DNA of 64,000 bases from Gordonia mangrovi (GTDB lineage Bacteria > Actinomycetota > Actinomycetes > Mycobacteriales > Mycobacteriaceae): contig NZ_CP102850.1 in assembly GCF_024734075.1 (NCBI RefSeq), forward strand, positions 4,650,001 to 4,714,000. The letters run 5' to 3'. The first letter of the stretch is position 1; each line of letters opens with the position of its first letter. Shown piece after piece: positions 46,196-54,025 of this stretch. Below the pieces are notes generated by a model. It did not search any database, had not been told where the DNA came from, and worked only from the letters and a program-made list of their open reading frames with translations. The translations under genes were made by a program, and so were the position numbers.

Positions 46196-47002
46196 ATGGC
46201 AACCGACGACAGTGGATTCCGGGACGGTCGATCGCAGGACGGGGAATTGCGGATCGGTACCGCACAGGGCCCGTACGACATCGATGCGCTGACAACTCCG
46301 GCAGAGGAGTTGGGGAATTCGCATCTCGATCTGGGCTCGGTGCTCGTTCCGGTGGTCGAGGGTGGTCAGGTGACCGTCGAGATGTCGGCGGCGCATCAAC
46401 CCGAAGCGGTGTACCTGGTGACACCGCATGGACGGATCAACGTCAGCGCGTTCGCGGCACCGAAGTCGCCCGGCCTGTGGCGTGAAGTGGTACGCGAACT
46501 CGCGGAGTCCCTGCGCGACGAGGGCGCATCGGTGGTGGTCGAGGACGGGCACTGGGGCAGGGAGGTGGTTGCCACCGTGCCCGGCGGCGTGCACCGCTTC
46601 CTGGGTGTGGACGGGCCGCGGTGGATGATCCGCTGCGTCGCCAGCGGACCCGACGACCGGGCCGATGAACTGGGCCGGTTGGCGCGCGCGGTGCTGGCCG
46701 AATCTGTGGTGCGCCGCGGCTCCGAACCGTTCCCACCGCGTGACCCACTGCCGGTGGTACTGCCGCCCGTGCTGGCCGAGCAGGTCGCGGCCGCCCAGCA
46801 GCAGATGGCTGAGCAAGAGGTGTCGGGGCACCAAGGAGCCGGGCCACAAGGGGCGGGGCAGCCGGGTGAGTCCGCGGCATCAGCCCCCGAGGCGTCGCCC
46901 GCCGCCCAGACGCCGGACGCGCAATCCGACGCCGACGCCGAGCAGCTGCCACGTTCCTCCGGGTCGGCGATGCAGCGTTTCCGACGGGACCGGCGCGGCT
47001 GA
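46196..47002 (+). CDS. DUF3710 domain-containing protein (Rv2696c-like)
   Basis: 268 residues. DUF3710 covers about 25-185 (GPYDIDAL, HLDLGSVLVPV, SPGLWREVVRELAESLR, GVHRFLGVDGPRWMIRCVAS). The last 75 residues are Gln/Ala/Gly/Pro-rich and disordered with a basic end (MQRFRRDRRG). Uncharacterised actinobacterial family, nearly always next to dut. ATG 46196 starts 6 bp after the dut stop. Convergent with the hydrolase gene that follows. Confidence 0.87.
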   Translation: MATDDSGFRDGRSQDGELRIGTAQGPYDIDALTTPAEELGNSHLDLGSVLVPVVEGGQVTVEMSAAHQPEAVYLVTPHGRINVSAFAAPKSPGLWREVVRELAESLRDEGASVVVEDGHWGREVVATVPGGVHRFLGVDGPRWMIRCVASGPDDRADELGRLARAVLAESVVRRGSEPFPPRDPLPVVLPPVLAEQVAAAQQQMAEQEVSGHQGAGPQGAGQPGESAASAPEASPAAQTPDAQSDADAEQLPRSSGSAMQRFRRDRRG

Positions 47003-47023
47003 TCGTCGCCGTGGCCGGTGTGG

Positions 47024-47734
47024 TCAGCGGATCGTCTGCCAGCCGCGTGCACAGCTGAAGCCGAGCGTGGACGGGTCGTCGCCCCAGTCGTCGAGAGTCA
47101 ACTCGGTCACCGCCGAGCGTGGTGCCGCAGCCGCCCACGACCGGCCCACCGCCACGGGGTGCACCGGGTCGTCCACGGCCGCGGTCACGGCAAGCGGCGC
47201 CGTCAGTGTTGCGATCTCGGTAACCGTCGGCGCATGGAACCGAGCGGCTTGCGCCAGTTGCGAGCCGAGCGCCGGATACAGCGCGCGCCACGATCGGCTC
47301 AGTTCTGCCGCCAGCCACGGTGGGCTCGACGCCGACATGGTCGCGATCGTCGGCTCCAGTCCGTCGGTGGCCAGTGCGGCGGCAGTGGCCGCGGCGCTGA
47401 ACGCGGCGGGTGCAAGCGCAGGGTCACCACTCCAGGCCGGCAGCGCGGCCCAGACACCCGCGCAGTCGTTGTCCAAGGCCCAGGCCAGCGCGATCGCTGC
47501 CCCGATGGAGACCCCACCGACCAGCGGCGGTCCCGACGTCGCGGCTATCTCGTCGAGGCGGCGGAGATGACCGTCGACCAGGTCCGCCGACGGGTCGAGA
47601 GCCACCAGAGTCAGTCCATGGTGGGCCGCGGCAGGGCCGAATGCGCGGTGGATGAAATCGGCGTCGGAGCCGGTTCCGGGGATCGCGACGAGCGTCCTCG
47701 ATACCGCCGGATCCGACGGGCACGGCGCGGGCAT
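47024..47734 (-). CDS. alpha/beta hydrolase-fold protein (Rv2695-like)
   Basis: 236 residues. The strand-turn LVAIPGTGSD, the nucleophile elbow GGVSIGAAIALAWAL (GxSxG) and an acid-turn AVDDPVHPVAVG are visible. After that the C-terminal 40 residues contain no histidine, so the usual catalytic His is not evident. It may use another residue or be inactive. The protein is Ala-rich and has no signal peptide. Genomic neighbours are conserved across Mycobacteriales, but no function is known. Confidence 0.8.
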   Translation of the reverse strand: MPAPCPSDPAVSRTLVAIPGTGSDADFIHRAFGPAAAHHGLTLVALDPSADLVDGHLRRLDEIAATSGPPLVGGVSIGAAIALAWALDNDCAGVWAALPAWSGDPALAPAAFSAAATAAALATDGLEPTIATMSASSPPWLAAELSRSWRALYPALGSQLAQAARFHAPTVTEIATLTAPLAVTAAVDDPVHPVAVGRSWAAAAPRSAVTELTLDDWGDDPSTLGFSCARGWQTIR

Positions 47735-47868
47735 GTCATGATCATGCCCGACGTTGTACCTGGCGTACGGACAGGATTACGCTGGCGACTGCAAGCAGGG
47801 GGCGGCGAATCCGCCCGATGTCTCACGAACGTCTCGACGAGAGACGAGTCACCCAACGGGAGGGTGCG

Positions 47869-48246
47869 ATGCCTACCACCGGTTATCTGAAGCGGTTGAC
47901 CCGCAGGTTGACCGAGGATCTCGGCGACGCCGACGCCGTGGAGATCGCCGAGGAATCGCGCGCCACCGGCGCCCAGCGCGCCGCGGAGTGTTGTCGCGGC
48001 GACGAGGTGACGATGCACGGCGAGTTGCGGTCGGTGGAGACCTGCTCGCGCACCGCGAAGGCCGGCGTCAAGGCGGAATTCTTTGACGGGTCGGACACTG
48101 TGGTGCTCAAATGGCTCGGCCGCAATCGGATCCCGGGCATCGAACCGGGCCGCAAGATGACCGTGCGGGGTCGGCTGGCCGAACACGACGGCACGAAGAT
48201 CATCTACAACCCGTATTACGAACTCCAGAGTCCCGACGACGAATGA
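47869..48246 (+). CDS. OB-fold nucleic-acid-binding protein (Rv2694c-like)
   Basis: 125 residues. An N-terminal helical segment (GYLKRLTRRLTEDLG) and an OB-fold of the tRNA-anti/RecG type (GDEVTMHGELRSVETC, VVLKWLGRNRIPGI, KMTVRGRL, YNPYYEL). Probably binds nucleic acid; partner unknown. ATG 47869 has GGGAGG 6 nt upstream; the ORF extension to 47818 is rejected. Its stop overlaps the DUF3159 start (ATGA). Confidence 0.87.
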   Translation: MPTTGYLKRLTRRLTEDLGDADAVEIAEESRATGAQRAAECCRGDEVTMHGELRSVETCSRTAKAGVKAEFFDGSDTVVLKWLGRNRIPGIEPGRKMTVRGRLAEHDGTKIIYNPYYELQSPDDE

Positions 48247-48950
48247 TGTCGTCGCAGGACCCAGCGGGCCCCGCGCCGCAGCGTAGGTCCGATTCCTACG
48301 GACGTACGTCCATGTTGGACCAGATGGGTGGGGTATCCGGCCTCATCTACTCGACGGTGCCGATCATCGTCTTCGTACCCGTAAACTCCGCCTGGGGGCT
48401 GACCGCCGCGATCATCGCGGCGCTGGTCGCGGCCCTCGGGGTGTTCGTCGTCCGGCTGATCCGCCGCGAACCGCTGAATCCCGCGATCTCCGGCCTGATC
48501 GGCGTGGCGATCTGTGTCTTCATCGCCTATCGGACCGGTGACGCGAAGGGCTACTTTCTCTTCGGTATCTGGACCACCCTCGCTTACGCGATCGTGTTCG
48601 CGGCGTCGATTCTGGTGCGCTGGCCCCTGGTCGGCGTCATCTGGAATCTGATCAGTGGCGATGGGATGGCCTGGCGCAGCCACCGCAAGACTTTGCGCGC
48701 CTACGATCTCGCCACGGCATTCTGGGCGCTGGTCTTCGCGGCACGGTATCTGACCCAGTCCGAACTCTATGACCACGGCAGTACCGGCTGGCTGGCCGTC
48801 TCCCGTATCGCCATGGGCTGGCCGTTGACCGCGCTGGCGGTGTTGGCGACGGTGCTCCTCGTTCGCTGGGCGAGCAAGGAGGAAGACCGGATCGAGACCG
48901 ACGCCGAGTCGAATCCGGCTGTCGCCGAGACCGACACCGGTCGGCACTGA
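48243..48950 (+). CDS. DUF3159 membrane protein (Rv2693c-like)
   Basis: 235 residues. Six transmembrane segments, starting after DQMGGVSGLIYSTVPIIVFV, with ISGLIGVAICVFIAYRTGDA and GYFLFGIWTTLAYAIVFA. Actinobacterial DUF3159; transport or integral-membrane scaffold, function unknown. ATG 48243 overlaps the preceding stop (an alternative ATG is the next codon, 48246). It forms a coupled pair with the OB-fold gene and is convergent with the TrkA-type genes. Confidence 0.85.
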   Translation: MMSSQDPAGPAPQRRSDSYGRTSMLDQMGGVSGLIYSTVPIIVFVPVNSAWGLTAAIIAALVAALGVFVVRLIRREPLNPAISGLIGVAICVFIAYRTGDAKGYFLFGIWTTLAYAIVFAASILVRWPLVGVIWNLISGDGMAWRSHRKTLRAYDLATAFWALVFAARYLTQSELYDHGSTGWLAVSRIAMGWPLTALAVLATVLLVRWASKEEDRIETDAESNPAVAETDTGRH

Positions 48951-48989
48951 TCAGACCACCACCGGCGAGCCCCGGTCGACGTCTCCCGG

Positions 48990-49652
48990 TCAGGAACCGA
49001 GCCGCATCGCCTCGTAGAGAGCAGGTTCGGCCTCGGCCGGAGCGATGAAGACGAGTTCGTCGCCGCCCTCGATCGGGTCGTCGCTCTGGGGCACGATGAC
49101 GCGACCGCCACGCAGGATGGTCACGAGGGCGGCATCGCGGGGCAGCGTGAGTTTGCGCACCGGTTTGCCCGCGAGTGGCGTGTTGGCCGGCAGGGTGAGT
49201 TCCACGAGGTTGGCCTGTCCCTGCCGAAAGGTCATCAGCCGCACCAGGTCTCCTACCGAAACCGCTTCTTCGACCAGGGACGCCAGGATGCGCGGAGTCG
49301 ACACCGCGACGTCGACGCCCCAGTCCTCGTCGAACAACCACTCGTTGCGGGGATCGTTCACCCGTGCCACCACCCGGTTGACGGCGAACTCGGTCTTCGC
49401 GAGCAGGCTCACCACCAGGTTCGCCTTGTCGTCGCCGGTGGCCGCGACCATCACGTCGTAGCTCTGCAGCTCCGCGCGTTCGAGGTTACTGAGCTCACAG
49501 GCGTCGGCCTGTACCCAATTCGCGTCCGGTACCGCCGCCGGGTCGATGTGGGCCGGCTTGCGTTCGAACAGCGTCACCTCGTGCCTGTTGAGCAGCAGCT
49601 CCCGCGCGATCGAACGCCCCACCGCGCCCGCGCCGGCAATGGCAACCTTCAT
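48990..49652 (-). CDS. TrkA-type RCK potassium regulatory protein (CeoC-like)
   Basis: 220 residues. RCK_N Rossmann domain (VAIAGAGAVGRSIARELLLN, then the acidic D/E-rich strand and VAATGDDKANLVVSLLAKT), followed by a TrkA-C domain (ELTLPANTPLAGKPVRKL, GGDELVFIAPAEAEPAL). It binds NAD(H) or ATP and gates a K+ transporter. Second gene of a tandem pair, 21 bp after the other RCK gene. No TrkH/TrkG membrane subunit is adjacent; a KimA-like permease is, on the other strand. Confidence 0.92.
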   Translation of the reverse strand: MKVAIAGAGAVGRSIARELLLNRHEVTLFERKPAHIDPAAVPDANWVQADACELSNLERAELQSYDVMVAATGDDKANLVVSLLAKTEFAVNRVVARVNDPRNEWLFDEDWGVDVAVSTPRILASLVEEAVSVGDLVRLMTFRQGQANLVELTLPANTPLAGKPVRKLTLPRDAALVTILRGGRVIVPQSDDPIEGGDELVFIAPAEAEPALYEAMRLGS

Positions 49653-49673
49653 CGTGTTCTCCCTACGAGTGAG

Positions 49674-50339
49674 TCAGTCGGACGTGATCCGCGGGGATCG
49701 GGCGGTGGCACGGGTGGTGTCGAGCTGTTCGGCCGGGACCGCCGCATAGATGAGGTCATCCTGCTGCACAACGGTTTTCACATCCGGCAGGATCGGGTTG
49801 CCCAGACGGTTCAGGAAGGCGACCCGCCCCCCGGTCTCCTCCTGGAACTTGCCGACACTCACACCGATCCACGACTCGTCGACCTCGAGTTCGGCGATCA
49901 CCAGCGATCCCGACGGATCTCGCCACTCGATGGTGGTGGAGGTCTCGCCGAGAGCGGAGACGAATCGTTCGGTGGTCCACGGCACGGTCGCGACAGTGGG
50001 GATGCCGAGCCGTTGGTAGACCTGCGCGCGTTTGGCGTCATAGATGCGTGCGACCACGCGGTCGATCCCGAAGGTCTCCCGGGCAACGCGGGCGGAGATG
50101 ATGTTGGAGTTGTCGCCCGAGGACACCGCGGCGAATGCGTCGGCCTTCTCGATGCCCGCCCGGGTCAGCACATCCCGGTCGAATCCGACGCCGAGCACGG
50201 TGGTCCCGGTGAATTGCGGGCTGAGTCGGATGAACGATGACTCGTCGCGGTCGATCACCGCGACCTCGTGTCCCCGCTTCTGCATCGCCATCGCCAGCGA
50301 TGATCCCACGCGACCGCACCCCATGATGACTACCTGCAC
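49674..50339 (-). CDS. TrkA-type RCK potassium regulatory protein (CeoB-like)
   Basis: 221 residues. RCK_N: VVIMGCGRVGSSLAMAMQ with HEVAVIDRDESSF and VSSGDNSNIISARVAR; TrkA-C follows (VGKFQEETGGRVAFLNRLG, QDDLIYAAVPAEQL). Start at GTG 50339 because GGAAGG lies 6 nt upstream of it; GTG 50345 abuts the purine run. It pairs with the preceding RCK protein as a likely heteromeric K+-uptake regulator, divergent from a KimA-like permease. Confidence 0.92.
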   Translation of the reverse strand: MQVVIMGCGRVGSSLAMAMQKRGHEVAVIDRDESSFIRLSPQFTGTTVLGVGFDRDVLTRAGIEKADAFAAVSSGDNSNIISARVARETFGIDRVVARIYDAKRAQVYQRLGIPTVATVPWTTERFVSALGETSTTIEWRDPSGSLVIAELEVDESWIGVSVGKFQEETGGRVAFLNRLGNPILPDVKTVVQQDDLIYAAVPAEQLDTTRATARSPRITSD

Positions 50340-50502
50340 GTGCACCCTTCCGACTGTGCGGACTCCCCGCGACGGCGCTGCGAGCGCTGTACGGCCTCAT
50401 CGAACCTACCGTGCACGCCGTCGTATCGGGCGACGACGATACACATCCGCGATGGCCCGATCGGTGCGCCCCGTCCTTGTGGCCTTTGTCTACTACACGC
50501 TC

Positions 50503-50508
50503 TAGTGT
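50503..50508 (+). promoter_or_regulatory. -10 element of leaderless promoter for the KimA-like permease
   Basis: TAGTGT, 6 nt upstream of GTG 50515. A leaderless transcript leaves no room for a c-di-AMP riboswitch. Confidence 0.55.
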
Positions 50509-50514
50509 TGCCTG

Positions 50515-52527
50515 GTGTCCACCGTGTCCAAGGTGTCCGTAGCGACCAAACGGATTCTGCTCGGCCGTCCTTTTCGGAGCGACAGACTGGGTCACACCCT
50601 GCTGCCCAAGCGCATCGCGCTGCCGGTGTTCGCATCCGACGCGATGTCGTCGGTGGCCTACGCCCCGCAGGAGATCTTCCTGGTGCTGTCCATCGCCGGA
50701 CTCAGCGGTCTGGTCTTCACCCCCTGGGTGGCGGTCGCGGTCGCCGTCGTGATGGTCGTGGTGGTGGCCAGCTACCGGCAGAACGTGCACGCCTATCCGT
50801 CCGGTGGCGGCGACTACGAGGTCGCCACGGTGAATCTCGGCCCCAACGCCGGCCTCACGGTCGGCAGCGCCCTGCTGGTCGACTACATCCTCACCGTGGC
50901 GGTGTCGATCGCATCGGCAGCCGAGAACGTGGGTTCGGCCATCCCCTTCGTCTCCGAACACAAGGTGTGGTTCAGCGTCGCCGTGATCGCGCTGATCGCG
51001 GCGGTCAATCTGCGCGGGATCAAGGAGTCGGGTGCGGTGCTCGCAATACCGACGTATGCCTTCATCTTCGGTGTCTCCGCGATGCTCATCTGGGGATTCC
51101 TGGAGATCTTCGTGCTGGGCGAGGACGTCCGGTCCGAGACCGCGGACTTCGAGATCCGCGCCGAGGACAGCCACCTCGTCGGTATCGCTTTCGTGTTCCT
51201 CATCGCGCGGGCCTTCTCCTCCGGCTGTGCCGCGTTGACCGGTGTGGAGGCGATCAGCAACGGGGTTCCCGCCTTCCGCAAGCCCAAGTCCCGCAACGCG
51301 GCGACCACACTGCTGCTGCTCGGCACCTTCTCGATCACGCTGGTGATGGGCATTGTGCTGCTCGCCCAGCAGATCGGTGCCAAGTACGTGGAGAATCCGG
51401 AGCAGGATCTCATCGGCGCGCCGGAGGGCTATCAGCAGAAGGCGATGATCGCCCAGCTCGCACATGCGGTGTTCGACACGTTCACCCCGGGCTTCTATTT
51501 CGTCGCCACCGTCACGGCACTGATCCTCATCCTCGCCGCCAACACCGCCTTCAACGGCTTCCCGGTGCTCGGCTCGGTCCTGGCGCAAGACCGCTACCTG
51601 CCGCGTCAGCTGCACACCCGGGGCGATCGGCTCGCCTTCAGCAACGGGATCGTGTTCCTCGCGGTCGCCGCGATGATCTTCGTGATCTCGTTCGGCGCGC
51701 AGGTCACCTCGCTGATCCAGCTCTACATCGTCGGGGTGTTCGTGTCATTCACGCTCAGCCAGACCGGGATGGTCCGCCACTGGACGCGTCACCTGCGCAC
51801 CGAGACCGACCCCCATGCGCGGCGACGTATGCAGCGTTCCCGGGTGATCAACTCGATCGGCCTGGTGATGACCGGGACCGTGTTGGTGGTGGTTCTGGTG
51901 ACCAAGTTCACCCAGGGCGCCTGGATCGCGATCGTCGCGATGGTGGCACTGTTCGTCCTGATGAAGCTGATCCACCTGCACTATTCGACGGTGCAGCGCG
52001 AACTCGAACGCGCCGAGGAGGACTCGGTGCTCCCCAGCCGGACCCACTCGATCGTGCTGGTCTCCACGCTGCATCTGGCCACCCGCCGTGCGGTGCTCTA
52101 CGCACGGGCCACTCGCCCCGACATGCTCGAGGCGATCACCGTCAACGTCGACGACCGCGACACCCGCAAGCTGGTGTCGCAGTGGGAGGCGAGCGAGATC
52201 TCGGTGCCCCTGAAGGTGATTGCGTCGCCCTACCGGGAGGTCACCCGTCCGGTCATCGAATACGTGCGCCGGGTACGGCGCGAATCCCCCCGCGACGTCA
52301 TCACCATCTTCATCCCCGAATACGTGGTCGGACACTGGTGGGAACAGATCCTGCACAATCAGTCGGCGCTGCGCCTCAAGACGCGATTGCTGTTCGAACC
52401 GGGTGTGATGGTCACGTCGGTGCCGTGGCAGCTCAACTCGTCGGTCCGACTCAAGAATCGTGACCTGCAGTACACAGCACCGGGGGAGACCCGCCGTGCG
52501 CTCGGAAGCGACCTGGACGAGCGGTGA
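50515..52527 (+). CDS. APC-family permease, KimA-like K+ transporter
   Basis: 670 residues: about 12 transmembrane segments (about 35-480), then a 180-residue cytoplasmic domain with USP-like features (ITVNVDDRDTRKLVSQ). It matches the KimA/YdaO group: FASDAMSSVAYAPQEI carries D42 and Y49, and LLVDYILTV carries D123 and Y124, the counterparts of B. subtilis KimA D36, Y43, D117 and Y118 with one constant offset. It lies divergent from the two RCK genes, strengthening a potassium role. GTG 50515 has a leaderless-type -10. Confidence 0.88.
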   Translation: MSTVSKVSVATKRILLGRPFRSDRLGHTLLPKRIALPVFASDAMSSVAYAPQEIFLVLSIAGLSGLVFTPWVAVAVAVVMVVVVASYRQNVHAYPSGGGDYEVATVNLGPNAGLTVGSALLVDYILTVAVSIASAAENVGSAIPFVSEHKVWFSVAVIALIAAVNLRGIKESGAVLAIPTYAFIFGVSAMLIWGFLEIFVLGEDVRSETADFEIRAEDSHLVGIAFVFLIARAFSSGCAALTGVEAISNGVPAFRKPKSRNAATTLLLLGTFSITLVMGIVLLAQQIGAKYVENPEQDLIGAPEGYQQKAMIAQLAHAVFDTFTPGFYFVATVTALILILAANTAFNGFPVLGSVLAQDRYLPRQLHTRGDRLAFSNGIVFLAVAAMIFVISFGAQVTSLIQLYIVGVFVSFTLSQTGMVRHWTRHLRTETDPHARRRMQRSRVINSIGLVMTGTVLVVVLVTKFTQGAWIAIVAMVALFVLMKLIHLHYSTVQRELERAEEDSVLPSRTHSIVLVSTLHLATRRAVLYARATRPDMLEAITVNVDDRDTRKLVSQWEASEISVPLKVIASPYREVTRPVIEYVRRVRRESPRDVITIFIPEYVVGHWWEQILHNQSALRLKTRLLFEPGVMVTSVPWQLNSSVRLKNRDLQYTAPGETRRALGSDLDER

Positions 52528-52531
52528 CAGC

Positions 52532-53851
52532 GTGAGCGCTGCCGAGAACGACCGGCAAGAGATGATCCTGCGGCCCGATCGTCCGGCCAACGGCGGCGAG
52601 GCCGTCGGCAGGCTCGACGGTCGGGTCGTCTTCGTTCGCGACGCGATCCCGGGCGAACTGGTCCGCGCCCGGGTCGTCGACGACAGCCAGAAGCGGTTCG
52701 TCCGCGCCGAGGCCGTCGAGATCCTCGAACCCTCACCGCACCGAGTCGATCCGGTGTGCGACGCCGCCCGCCACGGCGCGGGATGTTGTGACCTGGTGTA
52801 CGTATCGATCGAGCATGCACGGGAACTCAAGGCCGCGGTCATCGGTGATGCGCTGGCCCGGATCGGCGGGTTCGGCGCCGATGTTCTCGCCGACCTCGGC
52901 GTTGCGCGGGACATGGTCGCCGGCCTCGGTGACGCCGGCACCGGTTGGCGGGTACGGACCCGCCTCGGCATCGGTGCCGATGGCCGGGCCGGGATGCACG
53001 CCCGACACGGCTCGGGCATCATCGCGGGCCACGAATGCGCCGCCCCGGAAGCCGGCATGCTGTCCGGGCTCGATGACCTCGAGCTGACCCCCGGCGGCGA
53101 TCTGGTGGTCGTAGCCGACATGAACGGTGACCGCCACATCACCGAACTCGCCCCACCCCGACCGGTCGGCCGCAGTGGCCGGCGTGGTGCCCGGGGAACC
53201 GCGCAGGCCGTCCGGCGTCGGCGTGCGGAGCCCCGGGCGCAGCGTGTGGTCGTGGGCGCGGCCGCTGCGGCGCATCGTGTCGGCGGGCGGGTCTGGCAGA
53301 TCCCCGTGACCGGGTTCTGGCAGGCCCACCGCGAGGCGCCGGCGGTGTACGGGCAGACGGTCGTGGCCATGATCGCGGCCGCAGGGGGTGTCGGGCGTGG
53401 GCTGGTCTGGGATCTGTACGGCGGCGCCGGGGTGTTCGCCGGGGCGACGCTCGACGCGGCGGGGGCACAAGTCGGGGCGGTGGCCGCGGTGCACGTCGTC
53501 GACTCCGACGCGGCCGCCCTGGCCGCCGCCGAGGCGACCTTCGCCGATGAGCCCGTCGAGGTCCATCATGGCGAGGTGTCGGCTGCGGCCACGGGACTTC
53601 CGACCCCCGACGTGGTGATCCTCGACCCGCCCCGAACCGGTGCCGGTGCCGCGGTGATCGGTGTGGTCGCCGACGCCGATCCGGACGTGATCGTGCACGT
53701 CGGCTGCGACATCGGGCGGTTCGCGCGCGATCTGGCGCTGTTCGCCGATCACGGGTATCGAGTGCAGGAGATCCGCGCGTTCGATGCGTTCCCGCTGACC
53801 CATCACGTCGAGGCCGTCGCCGCGCTGGTGCCCGCGCATCGTCGACGATGA
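52532..53851 (+). CDS. class I SAM-dependent RNA (uracil-5) methyltransferase, TrmA/RlmD family
   Basis: 439 residues. N-terminal TRAM domain (ANGGEAVGRLDGRVVFVRDA, IPGELVRARVV), central TrmA/RlmC-D domain, and C-terminal Rossmann core: WDLYGGAGVFAGATL (SAM) and VILDPPRTGAG. The usual catalytic Cys (xxVGCD) is present as VHVGCDIGRFARDL. It probably methylates uridine in rRNA or tRNA; the exact target is unclear. Two or three cysteines near residues 80-95 (VCDAARHGAGCCDL) suggest an iron-sulfur or zinc site as in RlmD. GTG 52532 follows the permease stop by 4 bp. Confidence 0.9.
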   Translation: MSAAENDRQEMILRPDRPANGGEAVGRLDGRVVFVRDAIPGELVRARVVDDSQKRFVRAEAVEILEPSPHRVDPVCDAARHGAGCCDLVYVSIEHARELKAAVIGDALARIGGFGADVLADLGVARDMVAGLGDAGTGWRVRTRLGIGADGRAGMHARHGSGIIAGHECAAPEAGMLSGLDDLELTPGGDLVVVADMNGDRHITELAPPRPVGRSGRRGARGTAQAVRRRRAEPRAQRVVVGAAAAAHRVGGRVWQIPVTGFWQAHREAPAVYGQTVVAMIAAAGGVGRGLVWDLYGGAGVFAGATLDAAGAQVGAVAAVHVVDSDAAALAAAEATFADEPVEVHHGEVSAAATGLPTPDVVILDPPRTGAGAAVIGVVADADPDVIVHVGCDIGRFARDLALFADHGYRVQEIRAFDAFPLTHHVEAVAALVPAHRRR

Positions 53852-53925
53852 CGAGTCCGGGGCCTGTGACCAATCCGACCGGCGGGCGCCGCTCGTCGTG
53901 AATCCGACCACGCCGGTCCGATCCG

Positions 53926-53931
53926 TAGACT
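53926..53931 (+). promoter_or_regulatory. -10 element for dxs
   Basis: TAGACT, predicted start near 53938, leader of about 88 nt. The -35 is weak. Confidence 0.4.
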
Positions 53932-54025
53932 GTTCGGAAAGCCACCGCGCCCGCAGCGGCTCGGCGGATCGCGCGCCATCAGCCCGGCGCGCTGACCTGA
54001 CTCGACGGATGTGATGGAGGACTCG

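Noticed and set aside
50346..50514. possible c-di-AMP (ydaO) riboswitch before the KimA-like gene
   Set aside because: No conserved riboswitch core seen, and TAGTGT 6 nt before the start predicts no leader RNA.
51745..53370. 541-codon minus-strand ORF opposite the permease and methyltransferase genes
   Set aside because: Spans two well-supported genes on the other strand and has no recognisable motif.
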